From positions 186,001 to 250,000 of the forward strand of contig CP074382.1 of the NCBI GenBank assembly GCA_022041995.1: a stretch of DNA of 64,000 bases. Reading direction: 5' to 3'. The notes beneath the pieces are model-generated. The model saw only the letters and a program-made list of their open reading frames with translations. It made no database searches and was not told the DNA's origin. The stretch comes from Cupriavidus necator (GTDB lineage: Bacteria; Pseudomonadota; Gammaproteobacteria; Burkholderiales; Burkholderiaceae). Position numbers and translations under genes: made by a program. Below, piece after piece: positions 26,520 to 35,055 of the stretch (position 1 is the first letter of the stretch; each line of letters starts with the position of its first letter).

Positions 26520-27862
26520 TAGACGTTGCAAACGAAACACCACGACACCGCTTGCCCGGCAGCTTCTATCTTCTTCTCTTGGGCGAGACGGTTTCCCGCG
26601 TCGGCTCCCAGGTGACCCTCATCGCCCTACCCCTGACCGCGATCCAACTACACCGAGCAGGGCCGCTTGAGACAGGCTTCCTGCTAGCCTGCGGACGCGC
26701 CCCGTACCTTCTGCTGGGCCTGCTTGTCGGGGTCTTCGTCGATCGGCTTTCACGCCGGATTCTTCTGACTGCGGCAAATTCGATAATGGCGCTAACGCTG
26801 GCGACCGTACCAGTGACTGCTTTACTAATCGGACACGTCGGCATGCCCCATCTCTACACAGTTGCTACACTGGTGGGTGGGGCCACGGTGATCGCCGACG
26901 TGGCCTTCTTGGCATGTGTGCCAACTGTCGTGCCGCCCCATCAACTAGTACAAGCGCAGAGCTGGCTAGAACTGGGACAATCGGCGGCATTGGTACTTGG
27001 CCAGCCGCTCGCAGGCTGGCTGATCTACTCCTTTTCCGCGCCTATCGCGATACTTGCAGATGCGGCGTCGTTCCTTCTGGTGACGGTGCTGCTTCCATAC
27101 GTGGTGATGACGCCGATAACAAGTACGCCGGTGACAAGTAACCACAACGATGACGACGCTAGGGGCATCCTTGAACGCATCCTCTCGGAGGCGGCAGAGG
27201 GCGCGCTATTCGTGCTACGCACTCCCGGACTACGCGCAGTCACCTTTGCCACCGGCACTCTCATCCTTTGGTACAGCGCCTACTCCGCTGTCTTTCTGTT
27301 GTATCTAACCGAAGAATTGGGGCTAAACGCCACAATGGTCGGAACGGTCTCAGGCATCGCCGCCACCGGAAGTGCTATCGGGGCATTGCTCGCTCGTCCT
27401 GCTGCTCGAGCGTTAGGCTTGGGTCGCGTGCTAATCGCAGCGCTCCTTATCAGCGCCGTCGGCGCGATGCTAACCCCCATGCTTGATGTGCCAGGATGGT
27501 TATCGGTGGGACTGTCGCAATTCGTATTGTGGATCGGCCAGCAGCTCTACAACGTCCATCAGGTACCGATCCGCTATGCCTTGGCTCCGCCTCAACTGCA
27601 CGGACGAGTGAACGCGAGCATCCGGACCATCGTGTGGGGACTTGCTCCATTCGGCGCCGTGCTGGGCGGCGCCTGTGGAGCATGGCTTGGCGTACGCGCG
27701 ACGCTACTGCTCAGTGGAGCCCTCATTGCCGCAGCCGCTGCGTGGATCTTGGCATCTCCTCTGCGATCCGTGCGTACACCGCAGCTCGTGGAGGCACGCA
27801 CCGAACCGGGGTCTGCCACCATTGTCTCCAATTGCTCTCGGACAACACGCGCCACACCATGA
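26516..27862 (+). CDS. MFS exporter
   Basis: 448 residues with about 12 hydrophobic segments and typical MFS loop signatures: GVFVDRLSRRILL in loop 2-3 and the ALGLGRVLIAALL region in the second half. The closest general match is the EntS/MFS_3 class of siderophore and antibiotic exporters, with a helix-breaking central loop around residues 205-225 (TPITSTPVTSNHNDDD). It lies inside a biosynthetic operon, overlapping its neighbours by ATGA on both sides, so it most likely exports the cluster product or gives self-resistance. It appears intact. Confidence 0.88.
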   Translation: MIDVANETPRHRLPGSFYLLLLGETVSRVGSQVTLIALPLTAIQLHRAGPLETGFLLACGRAPYLLLGLLVGVFVDRLSRRILLTAANSIMALTLATVPVTALLIGHVGMPHLYTVATLVGGATVIADVAFLACVPTVVPPHQLVQAQSWLELGQSAALVLGQPLAGWLIYSFSAPIAILADAASFLLVTVLLPYVVMTPITSTPVTSNHNDDDARGILERILSEAAEGALFVLRTPGLRAVTFATGTLILWYSAYSAVFLLYLTEELGLNATMVGTVSGIAATGSAIGALLARPAARALGLGRVLIAALLISAVGAMLTPMLDVPGWLSVGLSQFVLWIGQQLYNVHQVPIRYALAPPQLHGRVNASIRTIVWGLAPFGAVLGGACGAWLGVRATLLLSGALIAAAAAWILASPLRSVRTPQLVEARTEPGSATIVSNCSRTTRATP

Positions 27863-29342
27863 AGCTCACCGACATGCTATCGCCTAGTCTATCTCCGGGC
27901 TACCTCACCGTCTGGCGGGCCACGGCACCACACATATCCGATCCCAATTGGATAGCCGACGCTCGGCGGCCGTCCCACGTGCAGGAAGCCCACATCACGT
28001 CTGCACTTGAGGCAGCTGGTGACGGTCCCTTGTATCCGTCTTGGCTGGCCTGCACCTTCGACCTGCCCGGTGAATTCAATGCAGTTGCTTTCGCCACGGC
28101 GTTGCGTGACTGGATAACCCGCCACGAAACCCTCCGTAGCCAGCTCACCCCTGCCTCGTGCGTCCCACCTGGTGGCCGATTCCACCGCAAGACGCTACCA
28201 GCCGAGGCCGTGAGAATCCGCCCCAGTACGGCGGTGAACTTCACCGACGGCCGCAAGTTGGCGCGACATCTGGAAAACCTGTTCGACAGTGAGGTCCTCG
28301 CTGTCGGCTGGCCTGGCTATCTTCCCGCCACCGTCAGCCGCCCGGAAGCAACCACCGTCTATGTCGCCGCGGACCACACTCTAATGGACGGCTACTCAAT
28401 TTTCCATACTGCGTATGAGCTTCAACTACTGTATGCGTCAGCACTCGCGCCCTCAAGCAGCGCAACCACCTCCCCTCTCCCCCACCCGACGGCAAGCTAT
28501 CTCGATTTCGCAGAGGCCGAACGGAACGCCGCCGATGCGTTAACCGCGGAACACGCATCTATAGCGCGCTGGCGGACTTTTGTTGCCGAAAGCGGGGGAC
28601 GCCTGCCGCAGTTCCCTGTATCAGTAAGCGATGCGACCGGATGCCCTGCCGCGCAGCCAAGCGGATACACAGAGCTTCTCAACGCATTTGACGCACTCTC
28701 CTTCAATCAGGTCTGCCGCGCAGTTGGGGGCAATTCCTTTGCTGGGCTTCTCGCCTGCCTTGCAAAGGTAGGCCAAGAAATCAGCGGCTCGAACGTATTC
28801 CGTACCATGGTCCCGTCAATACACAGACGGATCCGTCCCAATTATCCATAGGGTGGTACGTGGGTATGGGTCCAGTGGCCTTCACGCTAAATGGAACAGA
28901 CTCTTTCTCTGACGCGGTGCGTTCGGCGGTTGCAGGTCTAGCCGGGCTGAAGGACCTGGCCCGGATACCGCTACCCCGAGTGGCGCAACTCCTCGGCCTG
29001 TCCCTGCGCGACCCTTTCATGGTTTCGTACATGGACCTTCGGCGTACGCCTGGGGCGAGCAGTTGGAACACCTGGAGAACCACCGTCTTCCGTAGTCGCT
29101 GCACCGATCCTGAAGAGGTGTTTCTTTGGTTCATACGTACTCATGATGGCTTCTCCATTAGCTATCGCCACCCCGCCACCGAATTGGCAGGCATTGCGGT
29201 CCCCCACTACGTGGCCAGCACAAAAGCTTTGCTTGCCGCCGTCGCGAACAATGGCGGTTGGCCCGCACTGACATCCCATCTCAAAAAGGAGACCATTGCA
29301 CATGACGGATATCAGACACATTGCGGCGGCCGCATCTCGTGA
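27859..29342 (+). pseudogene. Condensation/PapA-like acyltransferase, one-base frameshift
   Basis: About 494 residues if the frame is repaired. The N-terminal half (27859-28851) resembles condensation and PapA acyltransferase domains: WLACTFDLPGEFNAVAFATA, RHETLRS and the active-site motif at residues 172-178, DHTLMDG, in which the first His of HHxxxDG is Asp but the catalytic second His and the Asp are kept. At about 28813 one base is missing. The next frame gives VNTQTDPSQLSIGWYVGMGP, which is the family's floor-loop region, and continues to 29342. This enzyme would form an ester or amide between a carrier- or CoA-bound acyl group and the cluster intermediate. Either the gene is freshly dead or this is a sequencing error. 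Confidence 0.78.
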
Positions 29343-30792
29343 TTACACAAGCTTCGATGTTGTTATCGTTGGCTCAGGGCCTTCGGGATCGATTGCTGCC
29401 CGAACACTTGCCGAAAAAGGTTGTCACGTTGCCGTCCTCGAGTATGGAGGCTTGGTATCCCAAGGTGCGCTATACGGGCCCCATCAGGCAGCCTACAGCA
29501 AGGCACGCACATCTTCCCACGGTCGCGCCGATGGAAATCCGTGGACCGCGTGTGCCGTCGGTGGAGGAATGGAGTTTTACAACGCGATCACGTTCAGATA
29601 CCGACAAGCAGATCTCTCGGCCTCCCAATACCTGAGGACTGACATGGAGATAGACTGGCCCATTGCCCTTCAGGATCTCGAACCTTTCTATTCCGAAATA
29701 GAGAATCTATTAGAGATTAGTGGTACGAATGGATTTCGGCCATATCCGGCAAGCCCGCGAGGACTATTGATATCCGATGCCATGCAAGAACTTGGCATCA
29801 AGGCAAAGAGTATCCCACTGGCGATCCGACAACCCAAAACCACCAATGGATGCATTGAGTGCTCGGGTTGCGACGACCTGGTGTGCCCTACAGATGCAAA
29901 AGCAAACATACGCACACGAAGTATTCTTGACGACTCCGCCTTACCAGGAACGATTTCGGTGCTGTACGGATGCTTTGTCAACGCGATCGAACTCCGAAAC
30001 GACTGCCGTGCAGAAGCCCTTGAGTGCTATGTGCCGCTCTCCTCGCGACGGATTAGAATTCCAGTTAAAACCGTCATCGTCTGTGCAAACGCAATTCAGT
30101 CAGCGGCATTAATGCTTCGCTCGACTAGCCGTCATGCACCGACAGGAATAGGAAATGATTCTGACCTTGTAGGGCGCGGCCTCTCATTCAAAATCAGCGG
30201 ATACTCCGTCGGCTACATGAAGAATACAGCCCCGGTGCCTGCACATTGGGGGCCGCACGCGACCGTGTATACGGACGACTTCTATGAGCACCCTGACGTG
30301 CCATGCAGATTTGGTGGCCTGATCTATGAAGCAAATTTCCCTTCGCCGGGAGATAACATCGGCCTCGTGCGGTTACACTACATCGCCGGGGAAGAACCTT
30401 GGTCACACAACCGTGTCATGCTTGATGCGGCCATTGACCCACACGGGGTTCCTTACGTCCGTATCGCATATAAAAACTCTGAAAATGATCTCGCACGAAT
30501 TAGCTTTCTCGCTAACCGGGCCGAAGACACACTGCGCCGCTTAGGCGCATCCTGCATCGAACGCATGCCCTTTTCCCGCGGGAAAGGCAGTTGCCATCTG
30601 CACGGCACAATGCGAGCCGGTTCCGATCCAAAGACTTCAGTAGCCGACCGCTACGGTAGGATTCACGGGTTAACAAACATCTATGTTATGGATGGCTCCG
30701 TGATGAACTTCGCCGGAAACAGCAATCCGACGCACACCATCATGGCCAACGCGAGGCGAATGGCCCTGTCACTAGCCGAAAGGGGAAACTAA
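29302..30792 (+). CDS. GMC-family FAD-dependent oxidoreductase
   Basis: 496 residues from ATG 29302, preceded by GGAG at a 10-base spacing (a TTG at 29296 is less well placed). It has the FAD Rossmann motif DVVIVGSGPSGSIAARTLAE (residues about 20-40), the GMC signature region around AVGGGMEFYNAITFRYRQAD and the C-terminal active-site domain with His in GSCHLHGTMRAGSDP and Asn in NFAGNSNPTHT. A four-Cys run CIECSGCDDLVC (about 184-195) resembles the Cys motif of bacterial GMC dehydrogenases. It should oxidise a primary or secondary alcohol to a carbonyl. Paired with the next gene it would allow conversion of C-OH to C-NH2. The gene looks intact. Confidence 0.9.
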   Translation: MTDIRHIAAAASRDYTSFDVVIVGSGPSGSIAARTLAEKGCHVAVLEYGGLVSQGALYGPHQAAYSKARTSSHGRADGNPWTACAVGGGMEFYNAITFRYRQADLSASQYLRTDMEIDWPIALQDLEPFYSEIENLLEISGTNGFRPYPASPRGLLISDAMQELGIKAKSIPLAIRQPKTTNGCIECSGCDDLVCPTDAKANIRTRSILDDSALPGTISVLYGCFVNAIELRNDCRAEALECYVPLSSRRIRIPVKTVIVCANAIQSAALMLRSTSRHAPTGIGNDSDLVGRGLSFKISGYSVGYMKNTAPVPAHWGPHATVYTDDFYEHPDVPCRFGGLIYEANFPSPGDNIGLVRLHYIAGEEPWSHNRVMLDAAIDPHGVPYVRIAYKNSENDLARISFLANRAEDTLRRLGASCIERMPFSRGKGSCHLHGTMRAGSDPKTSVADRYGRIHGLTNIYVMDGSVMNFAGNSNPTHTIMANARRMALSLAERGN

Positions 30793-32046
30793 ATGAGCAG
30801 TTTCGGAGCTGCCGGTCATTTGGCTGAGTGGGAGCGTGAAACCCGCACGTCCATCATATTTCGATCCGCCAATGGCGCAACGGCGGAGGATATCGACGGC
30901 AAGATTTATCTTGATATGACGTCCTGCAGCGGGTCTTCACCCTTGGGAAGTAATAACGCTGTATTCAAAGCCAGATTTTCTCAAGCTATGGAGAAAGATA
31001 CTGACGTTCTTCCATCGGCGGTGAGCATGCAACGCCAGATACTAGCTGAGAAGATCTCGATGAAATTCCCAGCCATGCCTAGGGTGTTCTTCTTGAGGAC
31101 CGGATCTTGTGCAACGGAAGCCGCCGTCCGCATCGCGCGACACCGAACCGGCCAACCGATTATTCTAACGGCTGGTTTTCACGGCTGGCATGACATCTTT
31201 CAACAGTACCCGTGGCAGGAAACCCCACCGGCCAATGATCATTACATCCAAGATTTTCAGTATGATTTAGATATCTTGGAGCAACAGTTGAGTCGGAACA
31301 GAGGCAAAGTCGCCGCCATTTTCGTCACGCCAGAGCCGTCAGTCTTTCCTCCGGAGTTACTCCACCAAATCGCTAGGATGGCTATACTGCATGGAGCGCT
31401 GTTGATCGTTGACGAGGTGCTTTGCGGCCTTCGTTACGCCAATGGTGGCTACTGTCAACGGCACAAAGTCCCAGCCGACCTGATCACCTTGGCCAAAGGG
31501 ATCGCACAGGGAATCGGCCTTTCCGCGGTCATTGGCACCGCCGATGCCATGTCCGGGGCTGACGGGGTTTATCTTGGCAACACCTACTTACGCGAAAATC
31601 GCGCCTTTGTCGCCGGTAACCTAACGCAGGAAATCTTCGAAGAAGATGGCACCGTGGCTCGCTTGGCGGAAAGCGGGGCGGCGCTCAAGAGGTTGTTCGA
31701 CGAGTCATTCGCTCGCTCCGGAATACCCGCGCGTGTATTAGGAAGCGACACCATGTTCGATATCGTCATGCCTTCGCAAAGGCATGGACAGGCATTTGTT
31801 CGAAGGTGCCTTCAGTACGGTATCTACACAGGCTACCCGGCCACGTACATGAGCAATGTTTCCATGGGCGACAAATTCTTCAGCGCTTTACAAGAGGCGC
31901 TGAAGGGGGCGCTAGCAGACTACTGCAAAGACGAGGATATGACTGCGCAGGTAACGGACAGGTCCATGGTGGAATACTGTTGGCAGGCGTTCCGCGCGAC
32001 AGAGAATGCTTGTCTTTCCAACAAGACTTATTGGGCGCGATCATGA
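30793..32046 (+). CDS. Class III PLP-dependent aminotransferase (glutamate-1-semialdehyde aminomutase-like)
   Basis: 417 residues, starting directly after the GMC stop. Fold-type I features: GSCATEAAVRIARHRTG (phosphate-binding region), AGFHGWHD, the cofactor Asp in LLIVDEVLCGLRYANGG (about residue 206) and the PLP Lys in ITLAKGIAQGIGLSAVIG (about 235). YLGNTYLRENRAFVAGNLT is the substrate-side loop. Class III enzymes transfer an amino group to an aldehyde or ketone, or shift it within a molecule, so this enzyme would aminate the carbonyl made by the GMC oxidoreductase. The 3' end overlaps the HAD gene by ATGA. No defects seen. Confidence 0.9.
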   Translation: MSSFGAAGHLAEWERETRTSIIFRSANGATAEDIDGKIYLDMTSCSGSSPLGSNNAVFKARFSQAMEKDTDVLPSAVSMQRQILAEKISMKFPAMPRVFFLRTGSCATEAAVRIARHRTGQPIILTAGFHGWHDIFQQYPWQETPPANDHYIQDFQYDLDILEQQLSRNRGKVAAIFVTPEPSVFPPELLHQIARMAILHGALLIVDEVLCGLRYANGGYCQRHKVPADLITLAKGIAQGIGLSAVIGTADAMSGADGVYLGNTYLRENRAFVAGNLTQEIFEEDGTVARLAESGAALKRLFDESFARSGIPARVLGSDTMFDIVMPSQRHGQAFVRRCLQYGIYTGYPATYMSNVSMGDKFFSALQEALKGALADYCKDEDMTAQVTDRSMVEYCWQAFRATENACLSNKTYWARS

Positions 32047-32616
32047 TAAACGTTCGAGTGAACGAATACGATCATGTAGCCTTTGACTTGGATGGCGCCC
32101 TCGTTGACTCGGAGGCAGTCGTTAAAGGCGCGCTCCGTCGTTGGGCGCAGGGGAAACTAATTTCGCCGGATTATGTCCTACGGATGTCTGCGTCCGGTCG
32201 AGATGTCGAACTGATAGCTGCCATTGCGCCTGGCCTATCGCCGGAGCGTGAAGCCGCTCGCATTGCACAATATGAAATCCAAGCGATGCAGCTGTTACGG
32301 CCGATAGCGGGCGCCGCAGAATTCTATCGCTCCATCCCAATCGAATGGAGATGAATGGAGATCAATTGTGACCTCTTCCAGTTCGACGAGCTATCAAGAG
32401 CCGCAAAGGGCTGTCGGAGCTCGAGTACACAAATCGCGCAGCTTCCAAGATGGTGCAAATCGATTCAATTTGCTCTATCTAGTTTTGCAGCGACGCAGTG
32501 CGCGGAGCCGTTCAAGCCAAAGTCACCTGAGAGAGATGGCTGAAGAGTCCGGTACCGAGGTACGAACGGTCAAGGATTTGCCGCTCGACCTCGACGCCAA
32601 GCGCTCCATCGCCTGA
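32043..32616 (+). pseudogene. HAD-family phosphatase, broken by a 10-bp duplication
   Basis: The N-terminal motif I FDLDGALVDSEAVV is readable, followed by a helical cap (ALRRWAQGKLISPDYVLRMS). The unit GAATGGAGAT occurs twice in tandem at 32343-32362. Removing one copy turns the premature stop IEWR-stop into IPIEWRSIVTSSSSTSYQEP, which is HAD motif II (IVTSS). Resemblance to the family fades after about 32416, and the Lys/Asp motifs III and IV are not found, so the 3' half is also lost or replaced. When intact it would have removed a phosphate from a pathway intermediate. Confidence 0.82.
32343..32362. repeat. 10-bp tandem duplication in the HAD phosphatase gene
   Basis: GAATGGAGAT twice in a row (32343-32352, 32353-32362). 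It introduces the stop that ends the HAD frame at 32354. Confidence 0.92.
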
Positions 32617-32861
32617 TGATCTGCTTCACATCGCGATAGTCAAAGTATTTTATTTTTGGCAGGGAAGTCCTAGGAATAAGGATCGCAAACGGCGGCGGCC
32701 TCTTAGCGGAGCAAACGCCAACATTACTGTAAGACCGACGATCAGCGGCTAAAGGAGGATCCCGGCTTACGAGTACAAGAAGACCCCGATTGGTGTCCTG
32801 TTCGGTCCAAGCGGCATGCCAAACACTAATATTATTCCCGAGAGTTCCTTTGCACTAACAT

Positions 32862-33473
32862 TCAAAGGCTCCTCCTAAGTTTTGTCATTGACAAATTTGG
32901 CGATCTACTTAGGAGCGCCAAATGAATCGTACGTGCCACCTGCTTCAATTCTTCTATCGTCTTATATCCGCTCACCCGAAATGCATAGTCTGTGGGAGCT
33001 TTATACATCTTGCGCGTATCTGCAAACCTAGACTCGTCAGCGGTTATCGTGTTCATGAACACGGTGTAGACTGGATACTCGGCCGCGTCCAGAAAGGCTC
33101 TGCGTGTTTCCACAGTGGGACAAACAAAATCCACAATGCAATAGTCGTTCGCCCCGTAGTTTAGCGTCAGATTGGCAATTTCGGACATACGACGCGCGTG
33201 CTCAATGCGATGCACCAAACTAAACGTCAAGTCACGATTTATATTTTCCCGAACAAAATCCGCATTAACCCAGCTAGCTGTCGGCATTAGATCCAGAAGC
33301 ATTCGAGCGAGGGTGGTCTTGCCAGCTCCTGGAAGACCTTGAATCAAGACGATGACCCGCTCTTTGTGTTGCATATCCCATTTATTCATGATTAATTGAT
33401 TATGTCCTCGATGAAATTCCGCAATGAACCGCCCTTCCATTTTTGATGGATTTCTCATCCACGCCCCGTCCAT
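32862..33473 (-). CDS. Adenylylsulfate (APS) kinase-like P-loop protein
   Basis: 203 residues in the full frame. Other possible starts are ATG 33440 and ATG 33389; none has a clear ribosome-binding site. Walker A is IQGLPGAGKTTLARMLLDLM (residues about 45-64). NADFVRENINRDLTFS, HRIEHARRMSEIANL, then a beta strand and Pro (IVDFVCPTVETRRAFLDA) follow the APS-kinase order, where the pattern is D-nucleotide-loop, N-R-D-L-x-F-S, D-R-x-E-x-x-R-R and a strand ending in Pro. It would phosphorylate APS to PAPS, the donor for the sulfotransferase at 25536. A more distant gluconate-kinase or zeta-toxin-like kinase role cannot be excluded. Confidence 0.72.
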   Translation of the reverse strand: MDGAWMRNPSKMEGRFIAEFHRGHNQLIMNKWDMQHKERVIVLIQGLPGAGKTTLARMLLDLMPTASWVNADFVRENINRDLTFSLVHRIEHARRMSEIANLTLNYGANDYCIVDFVCPTVETRRAFLDAAEYPVYTVFMNTITADESRFADTRKMYKAPTDYAFRVSGYKTIEELKQVARTIHLALLSRSPNLSMTKLRRSL

Positions 33474-33481
33474 TATCTCTA

Positions 33482-33815
33482 CGCAATTATCCTGATCCTT
33501 TGCATTCGAGCCTCACCTTGGTTTCCGTAACTTTGCTGGTGCACTAACAGCTTGTACAATTGATTGTTTCGATACCTTTTATCCAAAAATTGGATGCCTG
33601 TGCTTCTTCCGTAGCGGGCTTGCCCAATGATGTGATCGAAGGCCAAGTAAAGATCGTGGATCGGCCATGCGATTTAGGTAGGCAAGGCCAAAGGCAGGCA
33701 GCCCGCCCCCAAATCGCTCCCTAGATACTCGTAATTTCCGAGTTGGCCAGAGTGGATATTTGCCGACTTCACAACAAATGGAACAGGATCCTGGGACGTG
33801 GTAGGGAGAAGATAG
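33482..33815 (-). other. Unidentified coding remnant upstream of the APS-kinase-like gene
   Basis: One minus-strand frame reads FDHIIGQARYGRSTGIQFLD then KRYRNNQLYKLLVHQQ and stops at 33479-33481, just before the kinase frame. Upstream of about 33660 a different frame (FGGGLPAFGLAYLNRMADP) is more protein-like. It looks like a frameshifted gene cut by the IS1595 unit, but I recognise no family. Confidence 0.35.
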
Positions 33816-35047
33816 CGTGCTTATCCGGTTAGCTCCCAAACCTACTAGATGTAGTGGGTAGCGATTTTTTGGCATAGAGCTCGGCATAGGTCGGCGCGGT
33901 GACGTCACCAGCGATGCCGAGCAGGGAGCGAAATGCATTGAAGGGATAGAAACGACGGTTGAAGCGGAAGGTAAATTCGTTGAGATAGGCTTGCAGGTGC
34001 TGCGGGCTGACACCGTGATGAATTCCGCGCAGCCAGGTCTTGAGATTGGAGAACACAAGGTGAATGATCGGCAGGAAGGATTCGGTCACTTGCATCTCAC
34101 CGCGCTGCGCGATGGCGATATGGCCATAGCCGCGCTCGCCCAGCTTGGCATAACCGTTCCAGTCGTCGGTGATGATGGTTGCGCCGGGTGCAACGGTACG
34201 CTCGATGAATCCGCCCAGCGACCGGGCACTTCGGTCAGGAACCAGAGCGAGCCGAACTCGTCCGGCATACCGTCCGCTCTTGCGTTTGTTGCGGCTGCCG
34301 GCAAGTTTGCGTTGCCGAACCTCGACAGCGCCGGCCACAAGAACCATGTCGTGCACGCCCCTGCCTTTGCCGCGAGTACGCCCACCGACGTAGGTCTTAT
34401 CGGCCTCGACGTGTTCCTCAGGCTTGCCACCGATCCGATCCTGGTCGGGGCGCACCATGCCGGCGCGCAACTTGTGGAGTATCTGGAAGGCGGTCTCGTA
34501 ACGCGACAGGTCGAGTTGGCACTGGAACTGAACGGCCGACATGCCAGGTGTCTGACTGGCGACCAGTTACGCCGCCCAGAACCAAACCGACAGCGGTGTG
34601 TGCGTGCGCTCCATGACGGTGCCAGCAGTGAGGCTCGTGTCGCGTGTGCAATGGCGACAACGGAAAACGCCGGGGCGATTGGCAAAGCGGTACGGCTCAC
34701 CAAGCAAGCCACAGTGGTCACAAATGAACCCATCGCTCCATCGAGCGCGCTCAAGGTAGGCCATGCATGCCGCTTCGTCTGGAAACATCCGCTGAAACTC
34801 CGGCAGCGAGCCCGGAAACGGTAGATCGCCTCGGTCAAGCACGTCAATAACCATGGTTGCCCCGGGGTGGCACAGATGACCAACATACTATCGGTAGAGG
34901 GCTTGGGAGACAACCGGATAAGCATGGCATTTCGCTCCCTGCTCGGCATCGCTGGTGACGTCACCGCGCCGACCTATGCCGAGCTCTATGCCAAAAAATC
35001 GCTACCCACTACATCTAGTAGGTTTGGGAGCTAACCGGATAAGCATG
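33816..35047 (-). mobile_element. IS1595-family unit: full copy 2 plus an inverted 121-bp piece of its 3' end
   Basis: A complete 1111-bp IS1595 (33816-34926, reverse orientation) is followed directly by 121 bp (34927-35047) that repeat the transposase 3' end in the opposite orientation. Both outer ends are therefore the same terminal repeat. A perfect 8-bp duplication GAAGATAG flanks the whole unit (33808-33815 and 35048-35055). Confidence 0.9.
33829..34854 (-). pseudogene. IS1595-family transposase with a nonsense mutation
   Basis: Same protein as 15569-16594 but with TAT changed to TAA after VWFWAA (near 34566). It leaves a 95-residue N-terminal zinc-ribbon piece and a separate C-terminal frame (33829-34542). 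A few other substitutions are present (for example Gln-Arg to Gln-Cys in VQFQCQLD). It was probably mobilised, if at all, by the intact copy. Confidence 0.93.
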
Positions 35048-35055
35048 GAAGATAG

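Larger units (their letters stand above)
25536..33473. other. Candidate biosynthetic gene cluster: sulfated, aminated, acylated metabolite
   Basis: Six plus-strand genes (25536-32616) are joined by ATGA overlaps at 26516, 27859 and 32043, or by abutting or overlapping stop/start pairs at the other joints: sulfotransferase, MFS exporter, condensation-like acyltransferase, GMC oxidoreductase, class III aminotransferase, HAD phosphatase. A facing APS-kinase-like gene (32862-33473) could supply the sulfate donor. No polyketide synthase, NRPS adenylation domain, sugar-cyclising or glycosyl-transfer gene is present. The scaffold must therefore come from elsewhere, or that part of the cluster was lost; the block is bounded by IS elements on both sides. 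Confidence 0.7.

Noticed and set aside
33991-34824. 277-codon plus-strand open frame
   Set aside because: It is antisense to the IS1595 copy 2 transposase.
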